Notes: generated by a model from the sequence alone, not told the origin. A stretch of 64,000 nucleotides of DNA from Pollutimonas subterranea (GCF_002849655.1 NZ_PDNW01000012.1:62001-126000); one strand, 5' to 3'. Shown: positions 9,802 through 20,714, counted from the first letter of the stretch. A program made the numbers and translations.

Positions 9802-9884
9802 TGCACTTATTAGAATACATGGTCTTGCTGTCTTGTCTCCCGGCAGCAAATTCAAGTCACTATCATCTTCTTAGTTTTCCTATC

Positions 9885-10211
9885 ATGAGCGAATCTATCA
9901 AACACGTGAGCGACGCGTCTTTCGAGAATGACGTCCTGAACTCCGACGTACCCGTCCTGGTCGACTACTGGGCTGCATGGTGCGGGCCCTGCAAAATGAT
10001 CGCCCCGCTGCTCGAAGAGGCCGCTGGTCAGTACGAGGGGCGTGTTATCATAGCCAAAGTCGATGTCGACGAAAACCCCGAAACAGCTGCCAAGTTCGGC
10101 ATTCGCGGAATCCCGACCCTCATGCTCTTCAAAGACGGCAAGCCTGCCGCCACCAAAGTTGGCGCACTGTCCAAGTCACAACTCAATACCTTCCTAGACG
10201 AATCCCTGTAA
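9885..10211 (+). CDS. trxA: Thioredoxin 1
   Basis: A 108-aa thioredoxin; the frame is open further upstream but ATG 9885 gives the family's usual start and length. The active site WCGPC has cysteines at 33 and 36, preceded by [10 protein letters not shown]. The cis-proline loop is [12 protein letters not shown]. It is a cytoplasmic general disulfide reductase kept reduced by thioredoxin reductase. It is divergent from parE and lies 67 bases upstream of rho, an arrangement shared by many proteobacteria. Confidence 0.96.
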   Translation: MSESIKHVSDASFENDVLNSDVPVLVDYWAAWCGPCKMIAPLLEEAAGQYEGRVIIAKVDVDENPETAAKFGIRGIPTLMLFKDGKPAATKVGALSKSQLNTFLDESL

Positions 10212-10225
10212 AAGGTCGTTTTCGC

Positions 10226-10246
10226 GCGAGCCTGCTCTAGGCTCGC
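10226..10246 (+). terminator. Hairpin in the trxA-rho gap
   Basis: An 8-base perfect stem (10226-10233 with 10239-10246, 5-base loop) lies 15 bases after trxA. No U-tract follows, so it may be a weak terminator, an mRNA-stabilising hairpin or part of the rho leader. Confidence 0.35.
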
Positions 10247-10278
10247 CACTACTTTGCAAATACCCCCTCTTTCCACAC

Positions 10279-11535
10279 ATGCATCTCACCGAATTAAAAG
10301 CACAGCACGTTTCGAAGCTTCTCGAAATGGCCGCCGCCCTTGACATAGACAATGCCAGCCGGCTGCGCAAACAAGAACTGATGTTTGCCATCATGAAGCG
10401 GCATGCCAAGCAAGGCGAACAGATTTTTGGCGACGGCGTTCTTGAAGTCCTGCCTGACGGCTTTGGCTTCCTGCGCTCGCCTGAAACCTCCTACCTGGCC
10501 AGCACCGACGATATCTACATTTCGCCGTCACAGATCCGTCGCTTCAATCTGCACACCGGTGACTCCATCGAGGGCGAAGTTCGTACTCCCAAAGACGGCG
10601 AACGCTATTTCGCATTGGTCAAGGTCGACAAAGTCAATGGCATGCAGCCCGAGGCCATCAAGCATCGCATCATGTTTGAGAATCTCACGCCGCTGCATCC
10701 AGACGAAGTCATGACTCTTGAACGCGACATCAAAAGCGAAGAGAACGTGACCGGCCGCATCATGGATATCTTTGCCCCGATCGGCAAAGGTCAGCGCGCC
10801 CTCATCGTAGCCAGCCCCAAATCCGGTAAAACGGTCATCATGCAGCACATGGCCCACGCCATCAGCACCAACTATCCTGACGCGGTCATGATCGTGCTGC
10901 TGGTCGATGAACGCCCGGAAGAAGTCACCGAGATGCAGCGCACCGTACGGGGTGAAGTCGTGGCATCCACGTTCGACGAGCCGGCTACCCGCCACGTGCA
11001 AGTGGCCGAAATGGTCATTGAAAAAGCCAAGCGCCTGGTCGAACTCAAGAAAGACGTCGTCATCCTGCTTGATTCCATTACACGCTTGGCACGCGCCTAC
11101 AACACCGTGGTTCCTGCGTCCGGCAAAGTCCTTACCGGCGGTGTGGACGCCAACGCACTGCAGCGCCCCAAACGGTTTTTCGGGGCTGCCCGCAACGTTG
11201 AAGAAGGCGGCTCGCTTACCATCATCGGCACAGCCCTGGTCGAAACAGGCAGCCGCATGGATGAAGTCATCTACGAAGAATTCAAGGGCACCGGCAATTC
11301 CGAAGTTCATCTGGAACGCCGCCTGGCCGAAAAACGCGTCTATCCGGCCATCAACCTGAACAAGTCCGGTACGCGTCGTGAAGAACTCTTGATCAAACCA
11401 GAACTTCTGCAGAAAATCTGGGTGTTGCGCAAGTTCATCCACGACATGGACGAACTCCAGGCGATGGAATTCATACTGGATAAAATTCGCGCGACCAAGA
11501 CCAATTCCGAATTTTTCGACATGATGAAGAAATAA
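10279..11535 (+). CDS. rho: Transcription termination factor Rho
   Basis: A 418-aa hexameric RNA-dependent ATPase/helicase. The N-terminal helical region begins [18 protein letters not shown]. The cold-shock-like RNA-binding domain follows ([20 protein letters not shown]). The Walker A is [12 protein letters not shown] with Walker [15 protein letters not shown], and the Q- and R-loop region is [20 protein letters not shown]. Length matches the E. coli protein almost exactly. gdhA starts only 5 bases after the stop, so the two may be co-transcribed. Rho commonly controls its own leader; the 67-base gap with a hairpin is where such control would act. Confidence 0.97.
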   Translation: MHLTELKAQHVSKLLEMAAALDIDNASRLRKQELMFAIMKRHAKQGEQIFGDGVLEVLPDGFGFLRSPETSYLASTDDIYISPSQIRRFNLHTGDSIEGEVRTPKDGERYFALVKVDKVNGMQPEAIKHRIMFENLTPLHPDEVMTLERDIKSEENVTGRIMDIFAPIGKGQRALIVASPKSGKTVIMQHMAHAISTNYPDAVMIVLLVDERPEEVTEMQRTVRGEVVASTFDEPATRHVQVAEMVIEKAKRLVELKKDVVILLDSITRLARAYNTVVPASGKVLTGGVDANALQRPKRFFGAARNVEEGGSLTIIGTALVETGSRMDEVIYEEFKGTGNSEVHLERRLAEKRVYPAINLNKSGTRREELLIKPELLQKIWVLRKFIHDMDELQAMEFILDKIRATKTNSEFFDMMKK

Positions 11536-11540
11536 AAACG

Positions 11541-12887
11541 ATGACTCTACCCACACTCGACCAGTTTCTCGCCCAGATACACGCCCGCGATCCGAATCAA
11601 CCGGAGTTCATGCAGGCTGTCAAAGAAGTCATGAACAGCCTTTGGCCGTTTATTGAGCAGAATCCCCATTACGCCAAACATGGCATCCTGGAACGCCTGG
11701 TCGAACCGGAACGCGTCATCCAGTTCCGCATATCATGGGTGGACGATCAAGGCAAGGTACAGATCAACCGCGGCTTCCGCATACAGCACAGTTCCAGCAT
11801 AGGTCCCTACAAGGGCGGCATGCGGTTCCACCCATCGGTGAACCTGTCCATCCTTAAGTTCCTGGCCTTCGAGCAGACGTTCAAGAATGCCCTGACCACA
11901 CTGCCCATGGGCGGCGGAAAAGGCGGCTCCGACTTCGACCCCAAAGGCAAGTCCGATGGCGAGGTCATGCGCTTCTGCCAGGCGCTCATCGTCGAGCTGT
12001 ATCGGCACCTGGGTCCCGACACCGACGTTCCCGCCGGGGATATTGGCGTAGGAGCCCGCGAAGTCGGTTTCATGGCCGGCATGATGAAAAAGCTGTCCAA
12101 CTCAGCGGCTTCGGTTTTTACGGGCAAGGGCTTGAGCTTTGGCGGTAGCCTCATTCGTCCGGAGGCCACCGGATACGGCACGGTCTATTTTGCCGAAGAA
12201 ATGCTCAAGCATGCGCGTCAATCGATTGAAGGGTTTACCGTATCCGTATCGGGCTCCGGGAACGTCGCCCAATACGCAATCGAAAAATGCATGCAGTTGG
12301 GTGCCAAGGTCATCACGGTCAGCGACTCGCATGGCGTAGTGATCGACAAGGCAGGCTTCACGCCAGAAAAGCTGGCCGCGCTTATCGAACTCAAAACCAA
12401 GCATCGCGGACGGGTCGAAGACTACGCGAAACAGTTCAACCTGGTCTATGAGGCAGGCAAGAGGCCTTGGCACGTGCCGGTCGACGTCGCTCTACCTTGC
12501 GCGACGCAAAACGAGCTTGAAATCGACGATGCGAAAATGCTTATCAAGAATGGCGTGCGCTGCGTCGCCGAAGGCGCCAACATGCCGACCAGCCTTGATG
12601 CCGTCGATGCATTTATTGGTGCCAACATCCTGTATGCACCCGGCAAAGCCAGCAATGCGGGCGGCGTAGCGGTATCGGGTCTTGAAATGAGCCAGAACTC
12701 GCAGCGCCTGCATTGGACGCGCGAACAGGTTGACAACAAGCTGCACGCCATCATGCGGAACATTCATGAGAACTGCGTACAGCACGGTACGTGCTCCGGC
12801 GCTAAGACGGTCAACTACGTTAACGGCGCCAATATTGCGGGCTTCGTGAAAGTGGCCGATGCAATGCTGCATCAAGGCGTTTGTTAA
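11541..12887 (+). CDS. gdhA: NADP-specific glutamate dehydrogenase
   Basis: A 448-aa hexameric-type glutamate dehydrogenase that makes glutamate from 2-oxoglutarate, ammonia and NADPH. Visible are the substrate-binding region HSSSIGPYKGGMRFHPSVN, the catalytic-lysine motif LPMGGGKGGSDFDPKGKS and the Rossmann glycine motif VSGSGNVAQYAIEK. Start ATG 11541 lies 5 bases after rho, and no recognisable Shine-Dalgarno sequence sits in the A-rich gap, so translation may be coupled to rho. A strong bidirectional hairpin follows the stop. Confidence 0.96.
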   Translation: MTLPTLDQFLAQIHARDPNQPEFMQAVKEVMNSLWPFIEQNPHYAKHGILERLVEPERVIQFRISWVDDQGKVQINRGFRIQHSSSIGPYKGGMRFHPSVNLSILKFLAFEQTFKNALTTLPMGGGKGGSDFDPKGKSDGEVMRFCQALIVELYRHLGPDTDVPAGDIGVGAREVGFMAGMMKKLSNSAASVFTGKGLSFGGSLIRPEATGYGTVYFAEEMLKHARQSIEGFTVSVSGSGNVAQYAIEKCMQLGAKVITVSDSHGVVIDKAGFTPEKLAALIELKTKHRGRVEDYAKQFNLVYEAGKRPWHVPVDVALPCATQNELEIDDAKMLIKNGVRCVAEGANMPTSLDAVDAFIGANILYAPGKASNAGGVAVSGLEMSQNSQRLHWTREQVDNKLHAIMRNIHENCVQHGTCSGAKTVNYVNGANIAGFVKVADAMLHQGVC

Positions 12888-12901
12888 GAAACTGACAAGT
12901 A

Positions 12902-12952
12902 AATAATGCCGCGCTGCGGCAGCCTTCACAGGCTGCGCAGCGCGGCATTATT
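12902..12952. terminator. Bidirectional terminator between gdhA and yhdP
   Basis: A long hairpin: left arm 12902-12925, loop TCAC, right arm 12930-12952, paired throughout except for one bulged G. It starts 14 bases after gdhA and ends 19 bases before the yhdP stop. With A/T ends on both sides it can serve both converging transcripts. Confidence 0.75.
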
Positions 12953-12971
12953 GCTTTCCGTGTCCATTGCT

Positions 12972-15900
12972 TCAGTGCGGGACCAGCTCGGACTCTTTGT
13001 TGCCCTTGGGCTCGGTAGAGTGATTGGCTGGCACGACGGCATCGCTGATCCTGGGATCATCCCAGTCGCCATCGATATGGTATTGGACCGTCATAGCCTT
13101 GGCCAGAGGCGCTTGCAAGAGCCATTGCGTCAGGAAAGCACCAATCCCTACTATCGGGTTAATGGCGATGCCGGCGGCAATAGCCGCCCCACTGACATCC
13201 AGGTTGGGGACGACCACTGCCTCCAGATCCAGCTGTTCACTGATCAAATTGACGTCGCCGGCAATCACAATGGTGCCCACGGGACCCACCACCCTGTAGT
13301 CATCGGTGTTCATGACGCCGTCATCGAGCAGCAAGGTGCCGCGAAGCCTGTCATACGGAAACCCCTCTTTGATTAACCCCGCTGGGCTCACGTCCATGCG
13401 CGCCAACCTGTGCAGCGACTGCAGGGACAGCAATTCCAGCAGGCGCGACGAGCGCGAATTCACATTGCTGAAACGCCCTTTTTCCAGGTCGACGTCGACC
13501 TTGCCGCTGAGGTCGGCCTTGCTCACATCCCACGGCATATTGCGCCATTCGAACTGGCCGACGGCTTTGCCGCCCCCGCCTTTCATGATTTCCCCGAAAC
13601 CGGCGTGCTTCAAGTACTTGCCCAGGTCGCTGAACTGCGCCTCGGCATTCAACGCCAATCCGCGATCCTTGCCACTGAGCCGCCACGTTCCGGAACCCGT
13701 CAAGGTCGCGCCCGGACCGGTCAGCTTCAGCTGCTCTAGCTGCCATAATCGTCCACGAGCCTGATTGACCCCGACGACAGACAGCTCACCGGCATCACGA
13801 CCGTACAGGCGAAGACTCTTCACATACAAATTTACGCCAGGGATGTCCAGGTCGTCGCTGATCTGATAGCCGGGCTCATCATGCTCATTGCCCTTGGAAG
13901 CGCCATGCGTATCCTCGCTCCCAAGCGCCAAGCGGTCGAAATGGGCATCAATACGGCCGGCAATTCGGCGATGGGCTTCACGCCAAAACAAGGTGCCGGC
14001 CGTTTGCGACGAACTGATGTCCACGCGCCACTGTGCGACAGCGGGACGGCGGGCGGTAAAGGTCAACTCATCAAGCACCAGCCCCAGTGCGCGGGCTTTT
14101 TCGGTCTGCAAACGCAATTGGCGCAGTTCCGGCAACAAGGGGCGCTTCTGCTGCTGTTTCGTCTCCGGCAACGGTATGGAGAACTCGGTAACCACCCGGT
14201 CCCATACATCGACATCGACCGATGGGTAGCGAATATCGACACTCACGCCAGCCTGTGGCAGCTCCGGATTCCGATCCACGCCAAGCGCAGCGGAATAAAA
14301 ATATGCGCCCGTATCCGTTCTTTCGTCATGCAGTAGCGTGGCGTTCATGTTTTTCCCCAGCGAAATCCCCAGCGCCATGCTCTTGCCATCGCTGTGTGGG
14401 CGCCAATCTACGCGCAAGGGTAACGGCTGGGCTGCGGTCTTTCCCAGGGGAGGCGGCAGGTCAAGCGACAGGCCCGATAAATCCGAATCTATCGTGAAGG
14501 ACAAAGGCTGGCGGTCGGGACGGCGCAGAAAGGCTTTATACGCCACTGTCCCATGCAGGCGTTTCATTCCCTCCACACCCACAAAGTTCGTCAACGCGGC
14601 GGCACTCATTTGACCCTGCATCTGCAAGCCCTTCAATGCCCCCCCTACCCCACCGCTCAGCGATACGGGGCCTCCCAAGAACGCGGCCTTGATTCCGTTT
14701 GAACTGATTCCGGTATCGGTGAAGTTCAGAGTGCCGGACACCTGTGTAAACGGCGGTATGGCGGGCGAGAGGCGCACGCTATTGCCTGAAAACCGGATTG
14801 CGCCCTGTACGGTCGTATCGCGGCTATGAGTCAGGGGAATGCTCAGGATCAACGGAACCTCCCATTCGCCATCGCCCGTTGCTGCGTTCAATTCCTCATC
14901 CAGCAGTTCCCCCAACGGGGTATGCGTCATCAGCGCCAGGTAGGTTTCTGCCTTGCCCTTCGTAGCGCCCTGTATGGCTAGGATGGAATCACCGTCGAGG
15001 TCGGGAATATGGGCGGTAACGGAGCTCAGCTGTATAGGAAGGCGTGAGTCCGGATGCATCAATGCCCCGTCGGCCACCAAGCGCAAATCGGCGCGACTCA
15101 GCGCCACCCTGCCATGCATATCGGTGATGCGGGGCCAGCCCAGCGATTTGCCCTGCGCAGGCAGATAGTCGATCACACCTCCGGAGAACAGGCCCGCTAC
15201 ACGGAAAGCGCCCTTGGACGGGTCGTCCGCAAACGGAAAGTGCGCGAGATCGCCATTGAGCGTCAGGGACGCGTTGTTGATCTGGCCATCCAGCAAGCCG
15301 GTGGCCATCCAGTCGCGCGCCTCCTGGCTGACCACATTCGGCAGGTATTCGTCAATCGAGGCGATAAGCGCGCGAGGAAAGCGGCCATAGACGTCGATCA
15401 GTCCGGCAGGGCCGGACCCGCCCTCTTGCCAACTGCCGGCCAGGCTGCCTTGTATATCGCGATTGGACAGGTTTATGCGCTCGACCTCCAGCCGCAGGAA
15501 TGAATCCAGGGTGGTCCGGGCACTGCCTTTTGCATCGAACTCGTCAAAACGCATCGGATGCCCGAACATGTCCGGCGCCAGGAGGCCGACGCCGCTGGCA
15601 CTCAGGCGGAATTCTATCGGCGTACCGGGCAAGGCCGGGCCCGCTGGCCTGGGTGCGGGCTGACCGCCGACGTCAACCTTGGCAAGCGATGGAAATACAT
15701 GCTGGAAGCCGCTCCACGCGCCTGCCAGATAGAGACGGAGGGATTCGGCCTCGATGTGGGCGCCATCATGGAGATCGTTGAGCCCCCACCGACCCTTCCA
15801 GGCCGTCATATCCGATGTGTAATGTTCAATCTTGCCGGCATTCAGTTCCACCCATCCCTTTGCCGACACTTCGCCCGACAAAAGTTGCCGGGGAGTATCG

Positions 15901-16667
15901 ATCCAGGTGCTCCACCCTAACGGACTCATCCTGTCCACATGGGCATACAGCTGCCCCGCGCTATTTCGCAGCGAGAAGGCCTGCCCTTCCGCGGAGGCCA
16001 ATTGCTTGAATTCGCCACGCAGGTCCAACGAACGCCCCAGTTCCGACGGAAGAACGGCACTCAGTGAAAAACGATGGTCAGTACCGCGATTCTGCACGAC
16101 CAGTGTCATGCCGCTGAATACCAGGGGCATCTTCGTACGCGTTTCATCCAGCCAGCGCAACGTGGAATCGCGCAACACAAGCTCGCGCTGTGTCGCCAGC
16201 CAGCCCATCACTTCGTCGCTCACGCCGGTATCGTGCTGTTCCAGGGCGCTTGGCTCGAACGATCGCCCCATGACCCAGAACCGCTCAAAACGGTCGCGCC
16301 GCACACTGAGATCGACACCGCTGGCTTCGATATGGGAAAACTGAGGCGTCAACATGGCCAGGCTGCGCCAGCTCAGTTCCGCCTGCACATGCGGCAGGTC
16401 AAGCACCTTGCGTTGACGCCTGTCGGTCAATGTAACGTCGGACACCGCAAACCGCGGGCGCAGGCCGCTCCAGTCGGCACTGATCCGGCCCAGGCTCACC
16501 GTGACATTCAAGGTGGAAGACAGTTGCTGCGCTATTTGTGGCCGCCATTGATCAATATTGGGCAGCAGCCAGTACCTGACGCCCAGAAACAGGCCTCCCG
16601 CTACAAAATAAATGAGGAGTACTATCCTGGCGAGTAATGTGAAGAGTGAGGAAGCGATTCGTAGCAC
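12972..16667 (-). CDS. yhdP: YhdP-family AsmA-like envelope protein
   Basis: A 1231-aa protein with one N-terminal membrane anchor (SLFTLLARIVLLIYFVAGGL) and a very long periplasmic part of repeated beta-strands. It fits the YhdP/TIGR02099 AsmA-like family (DUF3971 plus AsmA C-terminal region). In enterobacteria YhdP, TamB and YdbH are proposed to bridge the periplasm for phospholipid transport to the outer membrane. Length is close to the family's usual ~1270. The start is GTG 16667, with no better Met downstream of the anchor. It is divergent from glnE across a ~100-base gap. Confidence 0.85.
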   Translation of the reverse strand: MLRIASSLFTLLARIVLLIYFVAGGLFLGVRYWLLPNIDQWRPQIAQQLSSTLNVTVSLGRISADWSGLRPRFAVSDVTLTDRRQRKVLDLPHVQAELSWRSLAMLTPQFSHIEASGVDLSVRRDRFERFWVMGRSFEPSALEQHDTGVSDEVMGWLATQRELVLRDSTLRWLDETRTKMPLVFSGMTLVVQNRGTDHRFSLSAVLPSELGRSLDLRGEFKQLASAEGQAFSLRNSAGQLYAHVDRMSPLGWSTWIDTPRQLLSGEVSAKGWVELNAGKIEHYTSDMTAWKGRWGLNDLHDGAHIEAESLRLYLAGAWSGFQHVFPSLAKVDVGGQPAPRPAGPALPGTPIEFRLSASGVGLLAPDMFGHPMRFDEFDAKGSARTTLDSFLRLEVERINLSNRDIQGSLAGSWQEGGSGPAGLIDVYGRFPRALIASIDEYLPNVVSQEARDWMATGLLDGQINNASLTLNGDLAHFPFADDPSKGAFRVAGLFSGGVIDYLPAQGKSLGWPRITDMHGRVALSRADLRLVADGALMHPDSRLPIQLSSVTAHIPDLDGDSILAIQGATKGKAETYLALMTHTPLGELLDEELNAATGDGEWEVPLILSIPLTHSRDTTVQGAIRFSGNSVRLSPAIPPFTQVSGTLNFTDTGISSNGIKAAFLGGPVSLSGGVGGALKGLQMQGQMSAAALTNFVGVEGMKRLHGTVAYKAFLRRPDRQPLSFTIDSDLSGLSLDLPPPLGKTAAQPLPLRVDWRPHSDGKSMALGISLGKNMNATLLHDERTDTGAYFYSAALGVDRNPELPQAGVSVDIRYPSVDVDVWDRVVTEFSIPLPETKQQQKRPLLPELRQLRLQTEKARALGLVLDELTFTARRPAVAQWRVDISSSQTAGTLFWREAHRRIAGRIDAHFDRLALGSEDTHGASKGNEHDEPGYQISDDLDIPGVNLYVKSLRLYGRDAGELSVVGVNQARGRLWQLEQLKLTGPGATLTGSGTWRLSGKDRGLALNAEAQFSDLGKYLKHAGFGEIMKGGGGKAVGQFEWRNMPWDVSKADLSGKVDVDLEKGRFSNVNSRSSRLLELLSLQSLHRLARMDVSPAGLIKEGFPYDRLRGTLLLDDGVMNTDDYRVVGPVGTIVIAGDVNLISEQLDLEAVVVPNLDVSGAAIAAGIAINPIVGIGAFLTQWLLQAPLAKAMTVQYHIDGDWDDPRISDAVVPANHSTEPKGNKESELVPH

Positions 16668-16771
16668 CGATTGAGAATTAGCCAGAACAGTATTATTTGC
16701 AGTATCTTGTACCCGCTTTCACGGTTTTCGTCTCGCTGTTTTTTCCAGCATCACCCTTTCTTCCAAACTTT

Positions 16772-19552
16772 ATGTCACTCGCCATTATATTAGAGCCAGC
16801 CCTGCAATGGTCCGGCGCGCTGCGTCGCAAGCTGGGCGCCAACGGCACGTTTGAGCAATGGCTGATCAGCGCGATCGAACAGCCTGTCACGCCGGTCCTT
16901 ATCCATGCCTGGTTCGACGAACTACGGCCGGGCGTCGGGGACACTGCACTTGCCCCGCCGGAAATACGCCGCGTGTTGCGCCAGCTGCGCGAACGCGTGT
17001 TCTTCACCGCCATGGTGCGCGATATCAACGGTTCCGCCGGCCTTCATGAGGTGGTGACGGCCATGTCCGCCCTGGCCGACCTGGCCGTGGCCGAAGCCTA
17101 TAAAAGCATCGCGGGCAGCCTGGCCGAAGTCCATGGCGTGCCGCTGGATCCGCACACGGGCCGCCCGCAGGAATTGCTGATCCTCGGCATGGGGAAACTG
17201 GGCGGCGAGGAGCTCAATGTGTCGTCCGACATAGACCTCATCATGCTGTACGGAGAGGAAGGCGAAACCAACGGCAGGCGAAAACTCAGCCATCACGAAT
17301 TCTATGGACGCGTCACGCAACGCATGATGCCGGTGCTGTCGGAGCTGGATGCCGACGGGCAAGTGTTCCGTACCGACCTGCGCCTGCGTCCGGACGGCGA
17401 CTCGGGTCCGCTGGCCTGGAGCCTGGACGCCCTGGAGAACTATCTGGTGACGCAGGGCCGCGAATGGGAGCGGTACGCCTGGCTGAAAAGCCGTGTCATT
17501 CCTTGCAAGGCATTTCCCGACAGCGACCCAACCGGGCAGCTGGAGCAGCTGGAATCCCTGCGCACTCCTTTCGTCTACCGCAAGTACTTCGATTTCGACG
17601 CGCTGGCTGCATTACGAGGCTTGCGCGAACGGATACGCCAGGACTGGCAACGCCGTGCGTTGGCGCGCACAGGCGTCGATACGATCCATAACATCAAGCT
17701 TGGCGATGGCGGCATACGCGAAATCGAATTCATCGTTCAGTTGAACCAACTGATACGCGGCGGCCGCATGCCGTCGCTGCAGCAGCGTTCGCTACTGTCA
17801 GCCCTGCACGCACAGAAAGACGCGGGCGTCATTTCCAGCGAAGTCGCCGACACACTCGAGGCGGCCTATTGTTTTCTGCGACGGGTCGAGCACCGGCTGC
17901 AGTATCGGGAAGACGAGCAGACCCACCTGCTCCCCCGCGACGAAGACCAGCGCGTCGGATTGGCGCGATCCATGGGCATGACGCTATCGGACTTCGATAC
18001 CCGATTGTCCGATCATCGTGCCTTCGTCGAGCAAAATTTCCGTAACGCCTTTCGCCTGGCCGGCATGGGCGGCGATGATGACAACGGCGACGACACATCG
18101 CCAACACACGCCGAAGCACCCTGCAGCAATCTGGCCGACCATATCCGTCTTCATCTGGGCACGCAGGCGCCGGCGATCTGCCAGCGCGTCGACGCGTTGA
18201 TGGACAGCCATCGCATCCGCAGCCTGCCGGCAACCAGCCGAAAACGGGTTGAATCGCTGCTGCCTTCGATCATCAGTATCGCGGGCCAGACGAAACAGGC
18301 TCAGGAAACGACCATACGACTCTTGACGCTGGTTGAAAACATCGCACAGCGCAGCGCATACCTGGCCCTGCTGGCCGAATATCCCGATACCCTTGCACGG
18401 GTGGCCCGCATCGTCAGCGCCAGCCCGTGGGCCTCCGACTATCTGAGCCGCTACCCTCTCTTGCTGGACAGCCTGATCGAATGGCATTCTCTGCTGGAAC
18501 CGCCTGACTTTCAACAGATCGCCAAGCAACTGCACAGCGAGCTGGACGCCTGCACATTGCCGGACGGGCAGCCGGACATCGAACAGCAAATGAACTTGAT
18601 GCGCGATCTGCAGCATCAAATCACTTTTCAATTACTTGCCCAGGACCTGGAAGGCGTCGTAACGGTCGAACATCTTGCAGACCGCCTGTCCGCCCTGGCT
18701 GACACGCTGCTCGCTGAAACCATCCACCGCGTATGGCCATTGGTGCAGGGCCGTAAGAGTCGCAAGAACCTGACACCCCCACGATTCGCGATCATTGCGT
18801 ATGGCAAGCTCGGCGGCAAGGAAATCGGCTACGCCTCCGACCTCGACCTGGTGTTTCTTTACGATGACCCGGGCGACGACGAAGCCGGCGAGATCTACGC
18901 CAAGCTCGGCAGGCGAATGTCGTCGTGGCTGTCCACCATGACATCGTCGGGCCGGCTTTATGAGATCGACCTGCGTCTGCGCCCTGATGGCGATGCCGGC
19001 CTGCTCGCCGTATCGGTCGAGGCCTTTGCCGAGTACCAGACCAAACATGCCTGGGCCTGGGAGCATCAGGCCATTACGCGGGCGCGATTCGTGGCCGGAG
19101 ACCCGGAAATCGGCGAGCGCTTCGACCGCATCCGCCAGGAGGTCATGCTGCTACCGCGCGATCCCCAGTCCTTCAAGGCGGAAGTGCGTGGCATGCGCGA
19201 AAAGATCATTGCCGGACATCCCAATCCCGGACCCAATTTCGACGTGAAGCACGATCGCGGCGGCATGGTGGATGTCGAATTCATCACCCAGTACTTGGTA
19301 CTTTGCCATGCACGGCAGCATCCTGTGTTGTTGGAAAACCTGGGCAATATCACGCTATTGCGCCTGGCGGCAGAGGCAGGCCTCATTTCCGACGATCTCG
19401 CACGACTGGCGGGCGATGCCTACAGGGAGTTCCGGAAATCGCAACATGCCTTGCGTCTGCAAGGGGCCGAGAAGGCCCGGGTGCCGCCGGATACACTGAT
19501 CAAGGAACGCGATTGCGTGCAGGAACTTTGGAATACCGTGATCGGAGACTAA
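16772..19552 (+). CDS. glnE: Bifunctional glutamine synthetase adenylyltransferase/adenylyl-removing enzyme
   Basis: A 926-aa protein with two nucleotidyltransferase domains, each with its signature: [19 protein letters not shown] in the N-terminal deadenylylase half and [20 protein letters not shown] in the C-terminal adenylylase half. It adds or removes AMP on glutamine synthetase in response to PII proteins and glutamine. Start ATG 16772 is preferred over an in-frame ATG at 16697 because homologues begin near [12 protein letters not shown]. It is divergent from yhdP, and queH follows by 50 bases. Confidence 0.95.
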   Translation: MSLAIILEPALQWSGALRRKLGANGTFEQWLISAIEQPVTPVLIHAWFDELRPGVGDTALAPPEIRRVLRQLRERVFFTAMVRDINGSAGLHEVVTAMSALADLAVAEAYKSIAGSLAEVHGVPLDPHTGRPQELLILGMGKLGGEELNVSSDIDLIMLYGEEGETNGRRKLSHHEFYGRVTQRMMPVLSELDADGQVFRTDLRLRPDGDSGPLAWSLDALENYLVTQGREWERYAWLKSRVIPCKAFPDSDPTGQLEQLESLRTPFVYRKYFDFDALAALRGLRERIRQDWQRRALARTGVDTIHNIKLGDGGIREIEFIVQLNQLIRGGRMPSLQQRSLLSALHAQKDAGVISSEVADTLEAAYCFLRRVEHRLQYREDEQTHLLPRDEDQRVGLARSMGMTLSDFDTRLSDHRAFVEQNFRNAFRLAGMGGDDDNGDDTSPTHAEAPCSNLADHIRLHLGTQAPAICQRVDALMDSHRIRSLPATSRKRVESLLPSIISIAGQTKQAQETTIRLLTLVENIAQRSAYLALLAEYPDTLARVARIVSASPWASDYLSRYPLLLDSLIEWHSLLEPPDFQQIAKQLHSELDACTLPDGQPDIEQQMNLMRDLQHQITFQLLAQDLEGVVTVEHLADRLSALADTLLAETIHRVWPLVQGRKSRKNLTPPRFAIIAYGKLGGKEIGYASDLDLVFLYDDPGDDEAGEIYAKLGRRMSSWLSTMTSSGRLYEIDLRLRPDGDAGLLAVSVEAFAEYQTKHAWAWEHQAITRARFVAGDPEIGERFDRIRQEVMLLPRDPQSFKAEVRGMREKIIAGHPNPGPNFDVKHDRGGMVDVEFITQYLVLCHARQHPVLLENLGNITLLRLAAEAGLISDDLARLAGDAYREFRKSQHALRLQGAEKARVPPDTLIKERDCVQELWNTVIGD

Positions 19553-19602
19553 AATGGCCAAATCACCACCCATCGATACGCTGGTATCCACGCATTCCGA
19601 CC

Positions 19603-20292
19603 ATGACCGATATTGAACGCCCAACGCTCGTCCTGCCCGATAACCGCAAGAAAGTCCTCTTGCATTCATGCTGTGCGCCCTGTTCGGGCGAAGTCATGGA
19701 AGCAATGACCGCATCGGGCATCGACTATGCCATCTATTTCTACAATCCCAATATCCATCCCGACCGCGAATACGAAATTCGAAAAAACGAGAACATCCGA
19801 TTCGCGGCCGAACACAACATACCGTTCATCGATGCCGACTATGATCGCGACAACTGGTTCGAGCGCGTGAAAGGCCTTGAAGACGAGCCCGAGCGTGGAG
19901 AGCGTTGCACGGTCTGCTTCGATATGCGGTTCGAGCGTACCGCGCTCTACGCGCACGAGCATGGCTACGATACGATATGCAGTTCGCTTGGAATTTCACG
20001 CTGGAAAGACATGAACCAGATCAATGGTTGCGGCGAACGGGCCGCGGCCCGCTATCCGGAACTGGTCTACTGGACATACAACTGGCGCAAGGGCGGCGGA
20101 TCCGCCCGCATGATAGAAATCAGCAAGCGTGAAGAGTTCTATCAACAGGAATACTGCGGCTGCGTATATTCCTTGCGGGACACCAACCGGCATCGCCGCG
20201 CCCAAGGCCGTGACCGAATACAGATCGGCATCAAGTTCTACGGCAAGGACGAGCTGGAATTGAATCCGCCGCCCGCATTGCCACAGAAGTAA
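19603..20292 (+). CDS. queH: Epoxyqueuosine reductase QueH
   Basis: A 229-aa protein of the DUF208/QueH family, which reduces epoxyqueuosine to queuosine in tRNA and replaces the unrelated QueG. The cysteine ligands are visible: [10 protein letters not shown] at residues 21-30, RCTVCFDMR in the middle and YCGCVYSL near the C-terminus. ATG 19603 starts just before the conserved region; the longer open frame upstream is antisense-like coding inside glnE. Together with queF at 34388 it indicates a queuosine pathway; other que genes are not in the window. Confidence 0.9.
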   Translation: MTDIERPTLVLPDNRKKVLLHSCCAPCSGEVMEAMTASGIDYAIYFYNPNIHPDREYEIRKNENIRFAAEHNIPFIDADYDRDNWFERVKGLEDEPERGERCTVCFDMRFERTALYAHEHGYDTICSSLGISRWKDMNQINGCGERAAARYPELVYWTYNWRKGGGSARMIEISKREEFYQQEYCGCVYSLRDTNRHRRAQGRDRIQIGIKFYGKDELELNPPPALPQK

Positions 20293-20327
20293 AGTGGGGA
20301 TGGCGCCGTCGTCAAACAGGCGGTGGC

Positions 20328-20370
20328 TCTTGACACGCTTTAGTCTTGACACACTTTAGTCTTGACACGC
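20328..20370. repeat. 16-base tandem repeat, two full copies and one partial
   Basis: Copies at 20328-20343 (TCTTGACACGCTTTAG) and 20344-20359 (TCTTGACACACTTTAG) differ by one base; a third copy of 11 bases follows at 20360-20370. Each contains a TTGACAC core. Confidence 0.85.
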
Positions 20371-20530
20371 CGCTGGCGTGGTGGGGGAAGGTAGCGGTCC
20401 GCGTTGCCTGGTCCGCCGCCCTGCGCGCCGGACCCCGCATCGCCTTATTCGTCCGCGCCTTCGCGCTCCCTTCATAATCGGCTCGCTCGGCCCCGACCGT
20501 CCCGCTACCTTCCCCCACCACGCCAACGGC
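20369..20530. repeat. 29-base inverted repeat spaced by 104 bases
   Basis: The arm 20369-20397 is the reverse complement of 20502-20530 with a single mismatch, the inner 23 bases being identical. The 104 bases between are GC-rich and contain smaller inverted repeats. The layout could fold into a large cruciform or structured RNA, or be a small non-autonomous repeat element. Confidence 0.8.
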
Positions 20531-20714
20531 TGCATCATGATTTTTGTGCCGGTGCCAGGAGGGACTGTGCTTGGCATTGGTTTGCTGCGGCTTGGTTGGG
20601 AAGAAAGAGGTCTTGCGCTCGCCCTGCACGGGCCGCCGACCGGCCCGCTTGGGCATCGGGAGGGGTGTGGCATACGGTGCCCCACCTCTCTGCCAAAGCC
20701 GGCCGCCTCGCCGC

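Larger units (their letters stand above)
20293..20714. other. Gene-free 422-base stretch with tandem and inverted repeats
   Basis: Between queH and the clpB stop no convincing gene is seen. The overlapping open frames here are Arg/Pro-rich, run in several frames at once and resemble no family I know. The stretch contains a 16-base tandem repeat and a widely spaced 29-base inverted repeat. It lies between two converging genes, so it may hold terminators, a small RNA or a dispersed intergenic element. Confidence 0.6.

Noticed and set aside
10528-11556. 342-codon open frame opposite rho
   Set aside because: Mirror frame of a highly conserved gene; Phe/His/Asp-rich composition typical of antisense translation.
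19303-19602. In-frame N-terminal extension of queH
   Set aside because: The extension lies inside glnE in another frame; QueH homologues start near ATG 19603.
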